From Sphingobacteriales bacterium (lineage in GTDB: Bacteria; Bacteroidota; Bacteroidia; AKYH767-A; OLB10): 36,851 nt of DNA. Below, one piece after another: positions 1 through 9,181 of the stretch. The translations under genes and the position numbers were made by a program. Numbering within the stretch: position 1 is the first letter of the stretch; each line of letters starts with the position of its first letter. The stretch spans positions 1 to 36,851 of the forward strand of contig JAJTFW010000033.1 in assembly GCA_021299095.1 (NCBI GenBank), given 5' to 3'. Below the pieces are notes generated by a model. The model was not told the DNA's origin. It did not search any database and worked only from the letters and a program-made list of their open reading frames with translations.

Positions 1-1608
1 TACGTTGCCATCACATACCGTCGTGTCAGTAACGATGTCGGCGCTGGTGGTATTATCAATCAGCAGAACGGCTAACGTATCGGTTCCGCTCAGGAAACGT
101 CCGCAGTCATTCGCAATGGTATTGCCATCGGAACCTCCTGCGTTTTGTACAATCAGGTAAAGTGTTCCCGGAGCACTTTGGAATCCGGCCATCTCAACAA
201 GAATCTGGTTCGTCTTGAGGCCGTTCGGGCTGCAGTATCCCCATACGTTGTCGATCGGATAGGTATTACCGGCTCCATCAACAAGTTGTACGTCGGTACC
301 ATCGTTTGCAATGGAGTAACAGTAAACGCTATCGGACAGTGTGACGGTGAAGCTATCGAAAAGACACTCCAGTGAATCGGTTATAGGACCCCACACGCTG
401 TTGTCGGTTACAACAATGTTCACCGTGTCCTGGAATTCGGGAATTTCAGAACCGCACTCCGAGAGCAGGGTGTTTCCGTCGAGACCGCGCTTGATCCAAA
501 CATAGGTGCTGCCTACAGTAAGGGGGTTGAGGAAGGTCACCAGCAGGGAATCCGTCTCACCGTTACTGCAGTTAATCGGCTGTACGTTGATGACCGGATT
601 GGGAATGCCTTGCGGGCTCAGAACACGGAAATCGGTAGGAGCAGCAGACCCGCACTGGAAGGTGGTGTCGAAGGGGATGACCACCTGGCGGTCATTACAA
701 GCGGCTACCAATTGACCATTTGCTCCGGTCAGGATACCATTACTGAACGAGGGGAAGATCTGGTTGCACTGCTGCACAATGTTGATTTGAATGTCGCGCT
801 TCACGGAACCGATGACCACTCCATTGCGGTACTCACGTACCAATACGCACATTACCGCTACTTGGACCTGTGATGGAATGAAATTGATTACACCGGCTGC
901 AGAGTTGATCGTGATTGGAATTGAGGAAGCGCAAAAGTTGGTGGGTGAATAGGGCGCGATGTAGGTGTTGGGAATCGGGTTGTTGGGGCATGCGCCGAAC
1001 TGGCCGTCTTCAGCAGTCACCAGTGAAAACACCAGGGAGTCTCCGTCGATATCAGTTGCTCCCTGATCGTAGAAGAACTGATTGCCTACGCAGAAGCGGG
1101 TGTATGCCAGGTTCGAGAAGGTTGGTGAAGAGTTGGTTGGCGCAGTGATGTTGTCAAGGCGTGCACTTACATACATGCCGTTCGGCTGCAGGGTAGTGAT
1201 TGCGTTGTTGCGGCAGCAGTCGGCCCAGGTGAATTCCCAGTCGGATGCGGCAACCGGAAGGTTGATGATGGCCTCGTAAACGTATTCTTCGATGTCTCCT
1301 ACACCTCCTGGACATACCGGGTTTGCCGTTACGCAGGGCGTGTTGGGTACGGGAGTAAATCCTGCTTGGGGCGCGGTTACCGTACCACTTTGTCCTGTGC
1401 TTGCCGAGTAGTAGCAAAAGGTGACCTGAGTTGGCGCATCAATACCGACACAATCCCGGTAGAACTTGAGGCGCACGAGGTACTGGTTTGGCGTACCGGT
1501 GTAGGTGTAAGTAAGGTCGACACCGGCCATGTGTGAGGCTTGCGAACTTTGCGGTGCCAGCATCAATCCGGCAAGGACCAATGCAATCAGGGTAATTAGC
1601 TTTTTCAT
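1..1608 (-). CDS. Large secreted adhesin-like protein, N-terminal 536 codons (runs off the left edge)
   Basis: The frame is open from an ATG at 1608 to base 1, so the C-terminus is missing. It begins MKKLITLIALVLAGLMLAP followed by QSSQA, a clear signal peptide. The mature part opens SHMAGVDLTYTYTG and then VRLKFYRDC, the usual opening of a family of very large Bacteroidota surface proteins whose far end normally carries a T9SS/gliding-motility sorting domain. Cysteines and short Ig-like beta segments recur (for example FTWADCCRNN, FGACPNNPIP). The start lies 32 bases after the stop of the anti-sigma-like gene, with no -7 box seen in between, so it is probably the last gene of the sigma/anti-sigma transcript. 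An outer-surface location is expected from the family. That it is a T9SS client is inferred, because the C-terminus is outside the window. Substrate or partner unknown. Confidence 0.8.
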   Translation of the reverse strand, partial: MKKLITLIALVLAGLMLAPQSSQASHMAGVDLTYTYTGTPNQYLVRLKFYRDCVGIDAPTQVTFCYYSASTGQSGTVTAPQAGFTPVPNTPCVTANPVCPGGVGDIEEYVYEAIINLPVAASDWEFTWADCCRNNAITTLQPNGMYVSARLDNITAPTNSSPTFSNLAYTRFCVGNQFFYDQGATDIDGDSLVFSLVTAEDGQFGACPNNPIPNTYIAPYSPTNFCASSIPITINSAAGVINFIPSQVQVAVMCVLVREYRNGVVIGSVKRDIQINIVQQCNQIFPSFSNGILTGANGQLVAACNDRQVVIPFDTTFQCGSAAPTDFRVLSPQGIPNPVINVQPINCSNGETDSLLVTFLNPLTVGSTYVWIKRGLDGNTLLSECGSEIPEFQDTVNIVVTDNSVWGPITDSLECLFDSFTVTLSDSVYCYSIANDGTDVQLVDGAGNTYPIDNVWGYCSPNGLKTNQILVEMAGFQSAPGTLYLIVQNAGGSDGNTIANDCGRFLSGTDTLAVLLIDNTTSADIVTDTTVCDGNV

Positions 1609-1640
1609 AGCTGTTGGTTGGTTTTCAATTGAATGGATGT

Positions 1641-2717
1641 TCATCGGAAGAGTTGAAGGGTTCCTTTTTGTTGGATAGGGCCGGCTTCTGATGAGCCGAC
1701 GAATATATCAAAAATGTAGGTGCCTTCCGGGGCGAACTCCCCTGTAGAGAGTCGTCCATCCCAGCCCTGGGAGAGGCTCCGGGTCCGGAATTGCAGGCGG
1801 CCGTCCCGGGTGTAAATACGCAGCTCTCCATCGATGGAGTCGGCACCTTCAACAGCGAAGCGTTCGTTGACACCGTCGCCATTTGGACTGAAGGCGTTGG
1901 AAATGCGGCCAAGGACGGTGATGTTTTCGCAGATCTGCTGGCCTGTCGATTCACAGCAAATGCTGTAGGTGCCGGGTTCACTGCAGCCGAAACTGACACC
2001 CGCACCCGAGCGTGTTTTGGTACCGTCAGGCAGGATGAACTCAACCGGGCGCCCCTGCTGGTTGCTCATCGCCGTTACACGCAACGGCGCAAACCCCGCA
2101 CGCGAAGAGAGAATCAGTTTTAAGGGAGTTGCCGAAGCAAGTTTTTCCACGGATTGACTTGTTGCACCTGAAGGCGAAGCGCTTTTGTTCGTACCGGAGA
2201 CCGAAGCACTGGCCTGGCCTGTTGGAGTTGACCCGGTTGCTCCATCTTGCTTGTGCTCGGGCACTTGTAGTGAAGGGCTCTGAGCAGCGGAAGGAAGTAC
2301 CTCTTTGTTTGCCGGCATTGAGGTCTCAGCCTGCAGAGCATTTGGAGATGACCCCGTCTGAACTAGCAGGTCTCCATGTTGCGTTTCGGTCAGTGCACCG
2401 GCAGTCTCTACTTCAGATTCGTCCTTCGGCTTGGTTTGATCCGGAATCTGCTGCTCCGAAACAGGAGCTTGAGTCGGCTCCGAATTCAGCAGTACCCATC
2501 CGCCAACCAGGCTTCCCCCCAACAGAGCGGCAACAATGATTTTTTTAATCAGGCTGGTACCCACCGAAACCGTTTCGGGCTGGACCGTGGGTGCGGTAGG
2601 GGTTGACACGGGCAGGTGCGCGGAAACTTGCTCCCACATGCCTTGAGGCACCTCAGGACTGAATCCCTCCAGATGCTCCCGGATACGCTGCTCGAAGTTT
2701 CCGCCTTCGCTGTTCAT
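1641..2717 (-). CDS. Anti-sigma-factor-like membrane protein with PKD-like module and T9SS type B C-terminal domain
   Basis: 358 residues. Residues 1-57 are cytoplasmic-looking and resemble the short helix of Bacteroidota anti-sigma factors (FEQRIREHLEGF, then VPQGMWEQVSAHL). Residues 60-78 form one membrane helix after KK, uncleaved as far as can be seen. Residues 80-195 are a low-complexity Q/S/T/A/P linker. Residues about 199-268 form a PKD-like beta domain with Cys residues (YSICCES). Residues 272-358 are a gliding-motility/type B sorting domain (NAFSPNGDGVNE, GWDGR, EGTYIFDI, ending GTLQLFR). The ATG overlaps the stop of the upstream sigma factor gene (ATGA), which points to translational coupling. 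What is seen: the architecture and the overlap. What is inferred: that it restrains the neighbouring sigma factor and that its periplasmic part senses T9SS or surface status. It could instead be a plain T9SS substrate with a signal anchor. Confidence 0.85.
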   Translation of the reverse strand: MNSEGGNFEQRIREHLEGFSPEVPQGMWEQVSAHLPVSTPTAPTVQPETVSVGTSLIKKIIVAALLGGSLVGGWVLLNSEPTQAPVSEQQIPDQTKPKDESEVETAGALTETQHGDLLVQTGSSPNALQAETSMPANKEVLPSAAQSPSLQVPEHKQDGATGSTPTGQASASVSGTNKSASPSGATSQSVEKLASATPLKLILSSRAGFAPLRVTAMSNQQGRPVEFILPDGTKTRSGAGVSFGCSEPGTYSICCESTGQQICENITVLGRISNAFSPNGDGVNERFAVEGADSIDGELRIYTRDGRLQFRTRSLSQGWDGRLSTGEFAPEGTYIFDIFVGSSEAGPIQQKGTLQLFR

Positions 2718-3259
2718 GGTTTATGTTGTTCAATCGCCCTGACCAATGAGGCCCTGGCGCGTGCGTACTGTGATTTACTCGTGCCCTCGCTGATGTTCAG
2801 GAGTAGGGCAATTTCCTGGTGGGTGTACCCTTCAACAGCGTACAGATTGAATACTGCCCTGTAGCCTTCCGGAAGCGACCGGATGTGTTCGAGGAGGTCC
2901 GTTGCAGCCAAGCGCTCCAGAATTTCGGGTGGCGCCGTGGGTTCCTCGCTTGTGTCGAGTTCTGTCCAGTGGAGCCGCTGTTTGCGCAATTGCTCCAGCG
3001 CCGTGTTCACAACCACTTTACGCAACCAAGCTTCCAGTGCCCCCTCTCCCCGGTAACCCTGTAAGGTCCGGAAGGCCTTCAGGAATCCCTCCTGAAGCAA
3101 ATCTTCCGCCTCCTCGCGGGATGCTGCATAGCGTAAACACACGCCGAACATCTTGCGGGAGAAACGCTCAAAGAACTCGCGCTGCGCACCGGTATTGCCT
3201 CGTAATACGGCTTCTACCAGCTGCGCATCACCCATTTTCATCGGATTCTCATTAGACAT
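2714..3259 (-). CDS. ECF-type RNA polymerase sigma factor (sigma-70 family)
   Basis: 181 residues from the chosen ATG at 3259 (MSNENPMKMGDAQLV). The open frame extends 29 codons further but has no family similarity there, and a later ATG (MKMGD) is also possible. Region 2 is clear (FFERFSRKMFGVCLRYA, then EEAEDLLQEGFLKAF and WLRKVVVNTALEQLRK). Region 4 ends the protein with a helix-turn-helix (LPEGYRAVFNLYAVEGYTHQEIA, here two adjoining pieces, then NISEGTSKSQYARARASL). Length is typical of ECF sigma factors. It heads a unit with the anti-sigma-like gene (4-bp overlap) and the large adhesin. The sigma factor would direct RNA polymerase to a small regulon under control of its membrane partner. 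Targets are unknown, and no -7 box of the housekeeping type is evident upstream, so it may be autoregulated. Confidence 0.92.
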   Translation of the reverse strand: MSNENPMKMGDAQLVEAVLRGNTGAQREFFERFSRKMFGVCLRYAASREEAEDLLQEGFLKAFRTLQGYRGEGALEAWLRKVVVNTALEQLRKQRLHWTELDTSEEPTAPPEILERLAATDLLEHIRSLPEGYRAVFNLYAVEGYTHQEIALLLNISEGTSKSQYARARASLVRAIEQHKP

Positions 3260-3413
3260 GATGGGTTGCGAGGCGATTGCGTTGCATGTGAAAATAGGCT
3301 TTCCTGCAAATCGTTGATTATCAATTCTAAAATTTGAAACGCACACCGCTCGATCCGCCCAATTTGAATCGGGTCAAACTTTGCTCCGCCGTTATTCGGG
3401 GCCTTCTGTTTCT

Positions 3414-3421
3414 TACCTTTG
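3414..3421 (+). promoter_or_regulatory. Candidate -7 promoter box for lepA
   Basis: TACCTTTG matches the Bacteroidota TAnnTTTG -7 element exactly and lies 9 bases before the lepA ATG, which predicts a nearly leaderless transcript. No TTG is found at the usual -33 spacing. Confidence 0.55.
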
Positions 3422-3430
3422 CAGCCCCTT

Positions 3431-5218
3431 ATGGAGCACATCCGGAATTTCTGCATCATCGCGCACATCGACCACGGTAAATCGACTCTGGCCGATCGTC
3501 TGCTGGAGTACACCAACACGGTTTCCAAAAGGGACTTGCAGGCCCAGGTGCTCGACGACATGGATCTGGAGCGCGAGCGTGGTATTACCATCAAGAGCCA
3601 TGCAATCCAGATGGACTATGAACTGGATGGGAAGCGGTATGTGCTTAACCTGATTGATACGCCTGGCCACGTTGACTTTAGTTATGAAGTATCGCGTTCA
3701 ATTGCGGCATGCGAGGGTGCACTGTTGATTGTTGACGCAGCACAGGGCATTCAGGCCCAAACTATTTCCAATTTGTATCTGGCCCTCGAGAATGATCTTG
3801 AAATCATTCCGATCCTGAATAAAATCGATTTACCCAGCGCCGAACCCGAATTGGTCAAGGATCAGATTGTTGATCTCTTGGGCTGCAAGCGCGAAGACAT
3901 CATTCCCGCCTCAGGCAAAACCGGTATGGGTGTGTTCGATATCCTGCGGGCCATTATAGATCGGATTCCCCACCCACAAGGCGATGCCGAAGCTCCACTC
4001 AAGGCGCTCATTTTCGATTCGGTATTCAATTCATTCCGCGGGATCATTGCCTATTACAAAGTGCTGGAAGGCGAAATCCGCAAGGGCGATCATGTGAAGT
4101 TCGTGGCTACGGGTGCGGATTATCATGCCGATGAAATTGGTATCCTTCGTCTCGACAAGAGCCCGCGCGATGTGGTGAAGACGGGCGATGTGGGTTACAT
4201 CATTTCCGGAATCAAGAACGCCCGAGAAGTGAAGGTGGGTGATACCATTACACAAGTAGGCCGTCCTTGTCTGAATGCGGTGGCCGGATTCGAAGATGTG
4301 AAACCCATGGTTTTTGCCGGAATTTATCCGGTCGATACCGATGAATATGAGGAGTTGCGTACTTCCATCGAGAAGCTTCAGCTCAACGATGCATCCCTGG
4401 TGTTCGAGCCGGAATCTTCGGCAGCACTCGGATTCGGATTCCGTTGTGGCTTCCTGGGCATGCTCCATATGGAGATTATCCAGGAGCGTCTCGAGCGTGA
4501 GTTTGACATGACGGTGATTACCACCGTTCCGAACGTGTCCTATTTTGCCTACCTCACCAATGGTGAGAGTTTCGTGGTGAATAACCCGAGCGATTTCCCG
4601 GACCCGAGCAAGCTCGATCGCATTGAAGAACCATATATCAAAGCGACTATCATCACCAAAGCCGAGTTCGTAGGATCCGTGATGGGGCTGTGTATCGGTA
4701 AGCGCGGTGAAATCGTGAATCAAAGCTATTTGACAACCGATCGTGTCGAATTGATCTTCAACATGCCACTGGCCGAGATCGTATTCGATTTTTATGACAA
4801 GTTGAAATCGATTTCGAAGGGGTATGCTTCATTCGATTATCACCAGATCGGATACCGCGCATCTGATTTGGTTAGGCTCGATATCCGATTGAACAGTGAG
4901 CCGGTCGATGCGCTTTCCGCATTGATTCACCGCGATCATGCCTACACCTTCGGCAAGAAAATTTGCGAAAAGCTGAAGGAACTTATCACCCGACAGCAGT
5001 TTGAAATCGTGATCCAAGCCGCCATCGGCGCGAAAATCATCGCCCGTGAAACAGTAAAGGCGCTTCGAAAGGATGTAACGGCCAAGTGTTACGGCGGTGA
5101 TATTTCCCGTAAGCGAAAACTTCTCGAAAAGCAGAAGGAAGGAAAGAAGCGCATGCGTCAGGTAGGATCGGTTGAAATTCCCCAACAGGCATTTCTGGCG
5201 GTTCTCAAGCTCGACTAA
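3431..5218 (+). CDS. lepA: Elongation factor 4 (LepA), ribosomal back-translocating GTPase
   Basis: 595 residues, the normal length. A cytoplasmic translational GTPase that acts on stalled or mistranslocated ribosomes and aids 30S assembly. G1 (AHIDHGKST), G2/switch (ERERGITIK), G3 (DTPGH) and G4 (LNKIDLP) motifs are intact. The elongation-factor domains follow, with the LepA-specific C-terminal domain ([20 protein letters not shown]) ending [12 protein letters not shown]. The ATG at 3431 is chosen over an in-frame TTG at 3419 because the TTG lies inside the -7 box and the family starts at [16 protein letters not shown]. The following doxX-like gene begins 31 bases after the stop, so they may share a transcript. 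Confidence 0.98.
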   Translation: MEHIRNFCIIAHIDHGKSTLADRLLEYTNTVSKRDLQAQVLDDMDLERERGITIKSHAIQMDYELDGKRYVLNLIDTPGHVDFSYEVSRSIAACEGALLIVDAAQGIQAQTISNLYLALENDLEIIPILNKIDLPSAEPELVKDQIVDLLGCKREDIIPASGKTGMGVFDILRAIIDRIPHPQGDAEAPLKALIFDSVFNSFRGIIAYYKVLEGEIRKGDHVKFVATGADYHADEIGILRLDKSPRDVVKTGDVGYIISGIKNAREVKVGDTITQVGRPCLNAVAGFEDVKPMVFAGIYPVDTDEYEELRTSIEKLQLNDASLVFEPESSAALGFGFRCGFLGMLHMEIIQERLEREFDMTVITTVPNVSYFAYLTNGESFVVNNPSDFPDPSKLDRIEEPYIKATIITKAEFVGSVMGLCIGKRGEIVNQSYLTTDRVELIFNMPLAEIVFDFYDKLKSISKGYASFDYHQIGYRASDLVRLDIRLNSEPVDALSALIHRDHAYTFGKKICEKLKELITRQQFEIVIQAAIGAKIIARETVKALRKDVTAKCYGGDISRKRKLLEKQKEGKKRMRQVGSVEIPQQAFLAVLKLD

Positions 5219-5249
5219 GCGTATCCAACCGGTAACTTACCTTTAACTT

Positions 5250-5639
5250 ATGAAAAATCTCAACGATATCTCTCTGCTCGTTTTGCGTGTCAGTATGTCT
5301 GCATTGATGATCACGCAGCACGGTTGGCGCAAATTCGAGAAACTGCTTGCCGGCGGTAAAATTGAGTTTTATGATTTCATGGGCATCGGCGAAACGCCTA
5401 CCCTTGTTCTTACAGTCTTAGGCGAAGTCATAGCTCCCGCTTTTATCCTGTTGGGCTTATTTACACGTATCGCTGCAGCACCTGCTTTCATTACGATGGC
5501 AGTGGCGGCATTTATGGTTCATGCCGGAGATCCATTTTCCGATAAGGAGCATGCCTTGATGTATGCCCTTGTTTTCCTTTGTGTGATGTTGTCAGGTGCT
5601 GGCCAATATAGCCTCGATCACCGCTTGCGTAAGCGCTAA
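5250..5639 (+). CDS. DoxX-family small membrane protein
   Basis: 129 residues with about four membrane helices (near 9-25, 47-70, 74-92 and 100-115). The segment LLVLRVSMSALMITQHGWRKFEK and the GEVIAPAFILLGLFTR helix are typical of DoxX/SURF4-like proteins. Family members are inner-membrane proteins of mostly unsettled function, some linked to thiol or quinone metabolism; no specific substrate can be read here. A TACCTTTA sequence (5238-5245), a weaker -7 box, lies 4 bases before the ATG, so it may have its own promoter or be read with lepA. Its stop codon directly abuts the convergent CotH-type gene with no spacer. Confidence 0.88.
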   Translation: MKNLNDISLLVLRVSMSALMITQHGWRKFEKLLAGGKIEFYDFMGIGETPTLVLTVLGEVIAPAFILLGLFTRIAAAPAFITMAVAAFMVHAGDPFSDKEHALMYALVFLCVMLSGAGQYSLDHRLRKR

Positions 5640-7697
5640 TCAGTTTCTGAAAACGCGTGCGGTGGCTCGCTGGTCACCATTTTCCACTTCAATGAGCAAC
5701 ATGCCACTGGCGTACTTGCCGGGTTGAATCAAAATCCTCCCTTCGCTGGCAGGTTGTGTTTCGGAAAACAACACTTGTCCAAGTGAATTCCGAATCCGGA
5801 TGTGTACTTGTGAACCTTCGCCGAATGTGCCCACGAGCCAGATGTGTTCCCTTGCAGGGTTTGGATAGGCAAGTACGCGAAGTTCAACCGAGCGGCCTTC
5901 GTCCAACGATTGTGGAATACACACTCCCGGTAGGTTGGCGTCGAGCCAGGTTGAGCGGTTGGTAACCCAGTTTTTCAATTCTTGGATAACGCCGCCATAG
6001 GTACTGGGGTAAGGTGCAGGGTTGGGCCATACATACACACCCAGTATGGGCCAGCGCACAAAATTGCGAGCCTGTGCTTCGTCCAGCACCAAAGCCATAC
6101 TATCAATCCAGGCAAACAAAGCTGTATTACTCAAAACTCCCGCACGCAGTGACTCCCATCGGCAGCGTGCCCTATTGCTGAAATAGGGATCCTGCTGCAG
6201 CCTCACCCACCAAAATGGTACCTGATTGGGTGCGCTTGTGTTACTGTACAAGTGACTGTAGCCGCTAATCACATCACCACCATCATAGTTCGCGTTGCCC
6301 CAAGCAATGTCGAAATCCCATACCGGACCCATGACAAGCTGACCACCATCGTTAACCTTGCGTTTGTGGAAATAGCTGCTAATCCGGAATCCATCAATGT
6401 TCTTGGCGAACTCATTGATGATCAGGTAGTCGATCCACGAGTCGACCTCGATGAATGGTCTGTACCCTAAGAACTGGTCGGTGAATTGAATTCCGCGCAG
6501 GGCGTTTTCGAAGCTGTCGCAATACTGCTGGATGTATTGAATCTGCTGGGGTACAAGCGTATTCCCATCGGGGTATTCGTACAGAATATCGGGAGTAGGG
6601 CCTCCGTTGTAGGGAGGATATTGGCTGGGGAAGCCCCCAGTGACACTCCCAGTCTGCTTGTCGACTTTCAGGATGTATCCTCCGGTTAGGCTATCTCCAC
6701 TGATATCGGCAGGAGTCAGGTTTGCAATATCGACACGCCCCGGTCCACGTTTAATTTTTTCCAACAGGATGAAAATCCCCTGATACTGTCCGTTGATGAC
6801 GATTTCGCAGTGCCTGAAACGGGAGGCATAGTTTCCGAGTTGTTGTGCGATATGATAGCTGAGGCAGTTCCGAAGAAAGGTCTTGTCTGAATAACTTGCG
6901 TTGAAGATCCAGTCGCTTTCCGAGGGCATGCCTACCAGCGGTGTATCTGTTTCGTTGCCCAGTGAATCACGGATATCAAAGCCGTAGGATTTTTTGGGAA
7001 GTGTTTGGGAAAAGGATCCGCGTGTTTCAATGCCAATAGGACCAGCAAAGATGTTACCCTTGTCACCGATGTAATTGCGTTGGCCCGGACCGTTATCAAT
7101 CAGGTCAATATAGGCTGGAATTTTCGGATCATCGGGTATGCCGGCACCATAGGTGTTGATTCGTACGATGGGTAGATTGGACGATTGTAAGGCCAGGCCC
7201 GAGAAGGGCATAGGCGCAAACGTGAGGTACGCACCATTCATGAATCCTGCATCTACACCGGGCTTTGCATCACGCACTAGCAGGTTCCAGGTGCCGTTGG
7301 AATTCTGCCGGTTGTTCGCCGTAAAAAGCCATCCTTCTGGTCGATACGAACCGGTGAAAGGGGCATTGCCATTGTTGATACGTCCGGCAACGGTATCATA
7401 AAAACACGTCGACCAATAGTTGTCTCCCGAGCCTCCATTACGGGTACTCAGCTCGATTTTGGTTCCGTCAGGACATTCAAGGTAGATTTCAAGGTCACTC
7501 ACATAGGGGTGCGTGACGTTGATGCAAACCGATTTCAGTCCGAAGGTAGAGTCCGCCTGCACAGGAAGTCCGCTCACCGCAACGGGAAATGCAGTCAATA
7601 CACCATTGTCGGGGATGCTGCCGTTACTGCAGCTGAACGATTGTGACTGTGCAATGTGTGTGGAGCACAGTATCAAAAGTGCAAGAATTCGATACAT
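5640..7697 (-). CDS. Secreted CotH-kinase-family protein with P-domain and T9SS type A sorting domain
   Basis: 685 residues from the ATG at 7697 (MYRILALLILCSTHIAQSQ, signal peptide). An in-frame ATG five codons earlier overlaps a -7-like box and is rejected. Residues about 20-160 are a proprotein-convertase P-type beta domain (CINVTHPYVSDLEIYLECP, GTWNLLVRD). Residues about 170-560 are a CotH domain: KKSYGFDIRD, SDWIFNASYSDKTFLRN, GGYILKVDKQTG, and the VWDFDIAWGN motif that resembles the kinase metal-binding segment. The last about 80 residues are a type A sorting domain (YPNPAREHIW, IRNSLGQVLF, YASGMLLIEVENG). CotH proteins are atypical protein kinases in spores and are widespread as secreted proteins; the target here is unknown. 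Expected at the cell surface or released. It converges on the doxX-like gene with no gap. Confidence 0.92.
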   Translation of the reverse strand: MYRILALLILCSTHIAQSQSFSCSNGSIPDNGVLTAFPVAVSGLPVQADSTFGLKSVCINVTHPYVSDLEIYLECPDGTKIELSTRNGGSGDNYWSTCFYDTVAGRINNGNAPFTGSYRPEGWLFTANNRQNSNGTWNLLVRDAKPGVDAGFMNGAYLTFAPMPFSGLALQSSNLPIVRINTYGAGIPDDPKIPAYIDLIDNGPGQRNYIGDKGNIFAGPIGIETRGSFSQTLPKKSYGFDIRDSLGNETDTPLVGMPSESDWIFNASYSDKTFLRNCLSYHIAQQLGNYASRFRHCEIVINGQYQGIFILLEKIKRGPGRVDIANLTPADISGDSLTGGYILKVDKQTGSVTGGFPSQYPPYNGGPTPDILYEYPDGNTLVPQQIQYIQQYCDSFENALRGIQFTDQFLGYRPFIEVDSWIDYLIINEFAKNIDGFRISSYFHKRKVNDGGQLVMGPVWDFDIAWGNANYDGGDVISGYSHLYSNTSAPNQVPFWWVRLQQDPYFSNRARCRWESLRAGVLSNTALFAWIDSMALVLDEAQARNFVRWPILGVYVWPNPAPYPSTYGGVIQELKNWVTNRSTWLDANLPGVCIPQSLDEGRSVELRVLAYPNPAREHIWLVGTFGEGSQVHIRIRNSLGQVLFSETQPASEGRILIQPGKYASGMLLIEVENGDQRATARVFRN

Positions 7698-7701
7698 ACG
7701 T

Positions 7702-7709
7702 GCAAGATA
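7702..7709 (-). promoter_or_regulatory. Weak -7-like box before the CotH-type gene
   Basis: Read on the minus strand this is TATCTTGC, similar to the TAnnTTCG/TAnnTTTG boxes found elsewhere in the window, and it lies 4 bases before the ATG at 7697. It argues for that start over the upstream in-frame ATG, which would lie within the box. Confidence 0.3.
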
Positions 7710-7757
7710 CACATCCCACGTTTAAGAAAAGCAATGCGTGCACCAATACAGATGTCC

Positions 7758-9065
7758 TCAGTTCGGGTTGATTCTCTGGAGTTCGAAAGCGAATTCCGAT
7801 CCGGTACCCGGTTTGGATTGAATTAGCAGTTCAGTGTTGTGTGCATGTAAAAAACCTCGAACCAGTTGTAGTCCAAGTCCGTGTCCGCTCTCCTTGCTTG
7901 TCCCCTTTGTGGTGAAGGCATGTCCCGATCGAATGCGTTCGATTTCGTATGGGTCAAGTCCTTTCCCGGTATCACTGACTACGACACGGCAGGCGTTCCC
8001 GTTCGGAGCGAAGCGGATGCGTACCGTTCCACCCGGTGGAGTGAATTTGAAGGCGTTGCTGATCAGATTTCGGATGATGGCATCAATCATGTTCCTGTCA
8101 GCGTTTACATTGCAGGTGGGCGCAGGGTCACGGATGAATTCGATTTTCTTCTCTGATGGCAATAGACTAATGTGTCGATCGGCCATTTCGCCTAGCTCGG
8201 TCAGGGCCATTCTGTGTTCTTCGTAGGATAAAACACCTTTCTGTGCCCTGGCCCACAGTAGGAGGTTGTCAATCAAACCAAGTGTTGAGGAAGTTCTTTT
8301 GCGTATGTCGTTGAGAATGATCTCGCGTTGTGATTCTGAAGTGGAGGAATCAGCTAAGGCATCAAGCGCCAGACTCAGGACCGAAATCGGAGACCGTAGG
8401 TCATGTGATATGACCGACAACAGCTTGTCTCGGGTGTCGAGCGTAGCACGCAAGGTTCGATTCGATTCCTGCATTTCCTGTGTTTGTTCTACCAATCTGC
8501 GTTGGAACAAATCGTTGATGCGCACGATGAAAAAGATTTCGAGGATGCAGATTAACGAGGCACCGCCGATATTTAGCATCCATTCCAGTTTAAGTGCTTC
8601 GGAACTGAGAGCCGGTAGTTCTCCGATGCTGTATTCAGTGGTGATGAGCGTGGCAAATACGGCCAGACTTAAGAGCAGCAAACCGTATCCGATTTTTCGC
8701 TGTCTGCCCTGAAAAATAATCAGGGTTCCGATAAACAGCGGCAGGAAAAAGACCACGATAAGTGTTTCCCGTGGCGCCATTAGTTGTAATAGTGCGATGT
8801 AAAAAAGCGAGTGGACTACATTCCAAACCTTGCTGGTGATTCTATAGCCGATCCGGTGCAGGAAAAATGCGACGCCTGCTGACGGGAGTACCGACATGGT
8901 CGCCAGCATATGGTTTGTATTTCCGGTATAGTAATTTGCCAGGGTGTAAACACAGGCAAAGGCAGCAACCGTTGCCAACAGCGCCAGGTGGATTTGTTCA
9001 CTCTTGCGTTTGAGCAAGAGCCGCATCATGCGATCCGGTGTTCCGGACGTGCTATCAAATGGCAT
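7758..9065 (-). CDS. Membrane sensor histidine kinase (orphan)
   Basis: 435 residues from the ATG at 9065 (MPFDSTSGTPD). The frame is open to 9212, but that extra N-terminus looks like chance. MMRLLLKRKSE slightly downstream is an alternative start. The first about 180 residues form about six membrane helices with short loops, so the stimulus is likely membrane-borne. A coiled segment (RRLVEQTQEMQESNRTL) leads to the HisKA domain with phospho-acceptor H221 in SVISHDLRSPISVLS. The ATPase domain has N box (NLISNAFKFTPPGGTV), G1 (DTGKGLDP) and G2 (GHGLGLQLVRGF). It should autophosphorylate and pass phosphate to a response regulator, but no regulator gene is adjacent. A minus-strand TACATTCG box at 9134-9141 could be its promoter. 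It is divergent from purD. Confidence 0.92.
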   Translation of the reverse strand: MPFDSTSGTPDRMMRLLLKRKSEQIHLALLATVAAFACVYTLANYYTGNTNHMLATMSVLPSAGVAFFLHRIGYRITSKVWNVVHSLFYIALLQLMAPRETLIVVFFLPLFIGTLIIFQGRQRKIGYGLLLLSLAVFATLITTEYSIGELPALSSEALKLEWMLNIGGASLICILEIFFIVRINDLFQRRLVEQTQEMQESNRTLRATLDTRDKLLSVISHDLRSPISVLSLALDALADSSTSESQREIILNDIRKRTSSTLGLIDNLLLWARAQKGVLSYEEHRMALTELGEMADRHISLLPSEKKIEFIRDPAPTCNVNADRNMIDAIIRNLISNAFKFTPPGGTVRIRFAPNGNACRVVVSDTGKGLDPYEIERIRSGHAFTTKGTSKESGHGLGLQLVRGFLHAHNTELLIQSKPGTGSEFAFELQRINPN

Positions 9066-9115
9066 AGAAGCTGGTGTTGGAAGGGATTTGGAAGGAACCA
9101 CGCGAATCGTTTCGG

Positions 9116-9123
9116 TATCTTCG
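9116..9123 (+). promoter_or_regulatory. Candidate -7 box for purD
   Basis: TATCTTCG, the TAnnTTCG variant seen before several genes here. It is 58 bases upstream of the proposed TTG start of purD, leaving a leader of about 50 bases. Confidence 0.4.
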
Positions 9124-9133
9124 TGGGACAGAA

Positions 9134-9141
9134 CGAATGTA
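9134..9141 (-). promoter_or_regulatory. Candidate -7 box for the histidine kinase gene
   Basis: On the minus strand this is TACATTCG, 68 bases before the ATG at 9065. With the plus-strand box at 9116-9123 it would make an overlapping divergent promoter region. Weak evidence, from pattern only. Confidence 0.3.
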
Positions 9142-9181
9142 CGAATCCTACATGAATGTGTCATTCCGGCACACATAAAAG

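Noticed and set aside
1791-2539. Plus-strand frames opposite the anti-sigma-like gene
   Set aside because: They lie opposite low-complexity linker and sorting-domain codons and show no family features.
3260-3346. N-terminal extension of the sigma factor frame
   Set aside because: Not similar to sigma factors; the ATG at 3259 gives a normal ECF length.
4031-4723. Long minus-strand frame of 230 codons inside lepA
   Set aside because: It is antisense to a highly conserved gene and has no recognisable domain.
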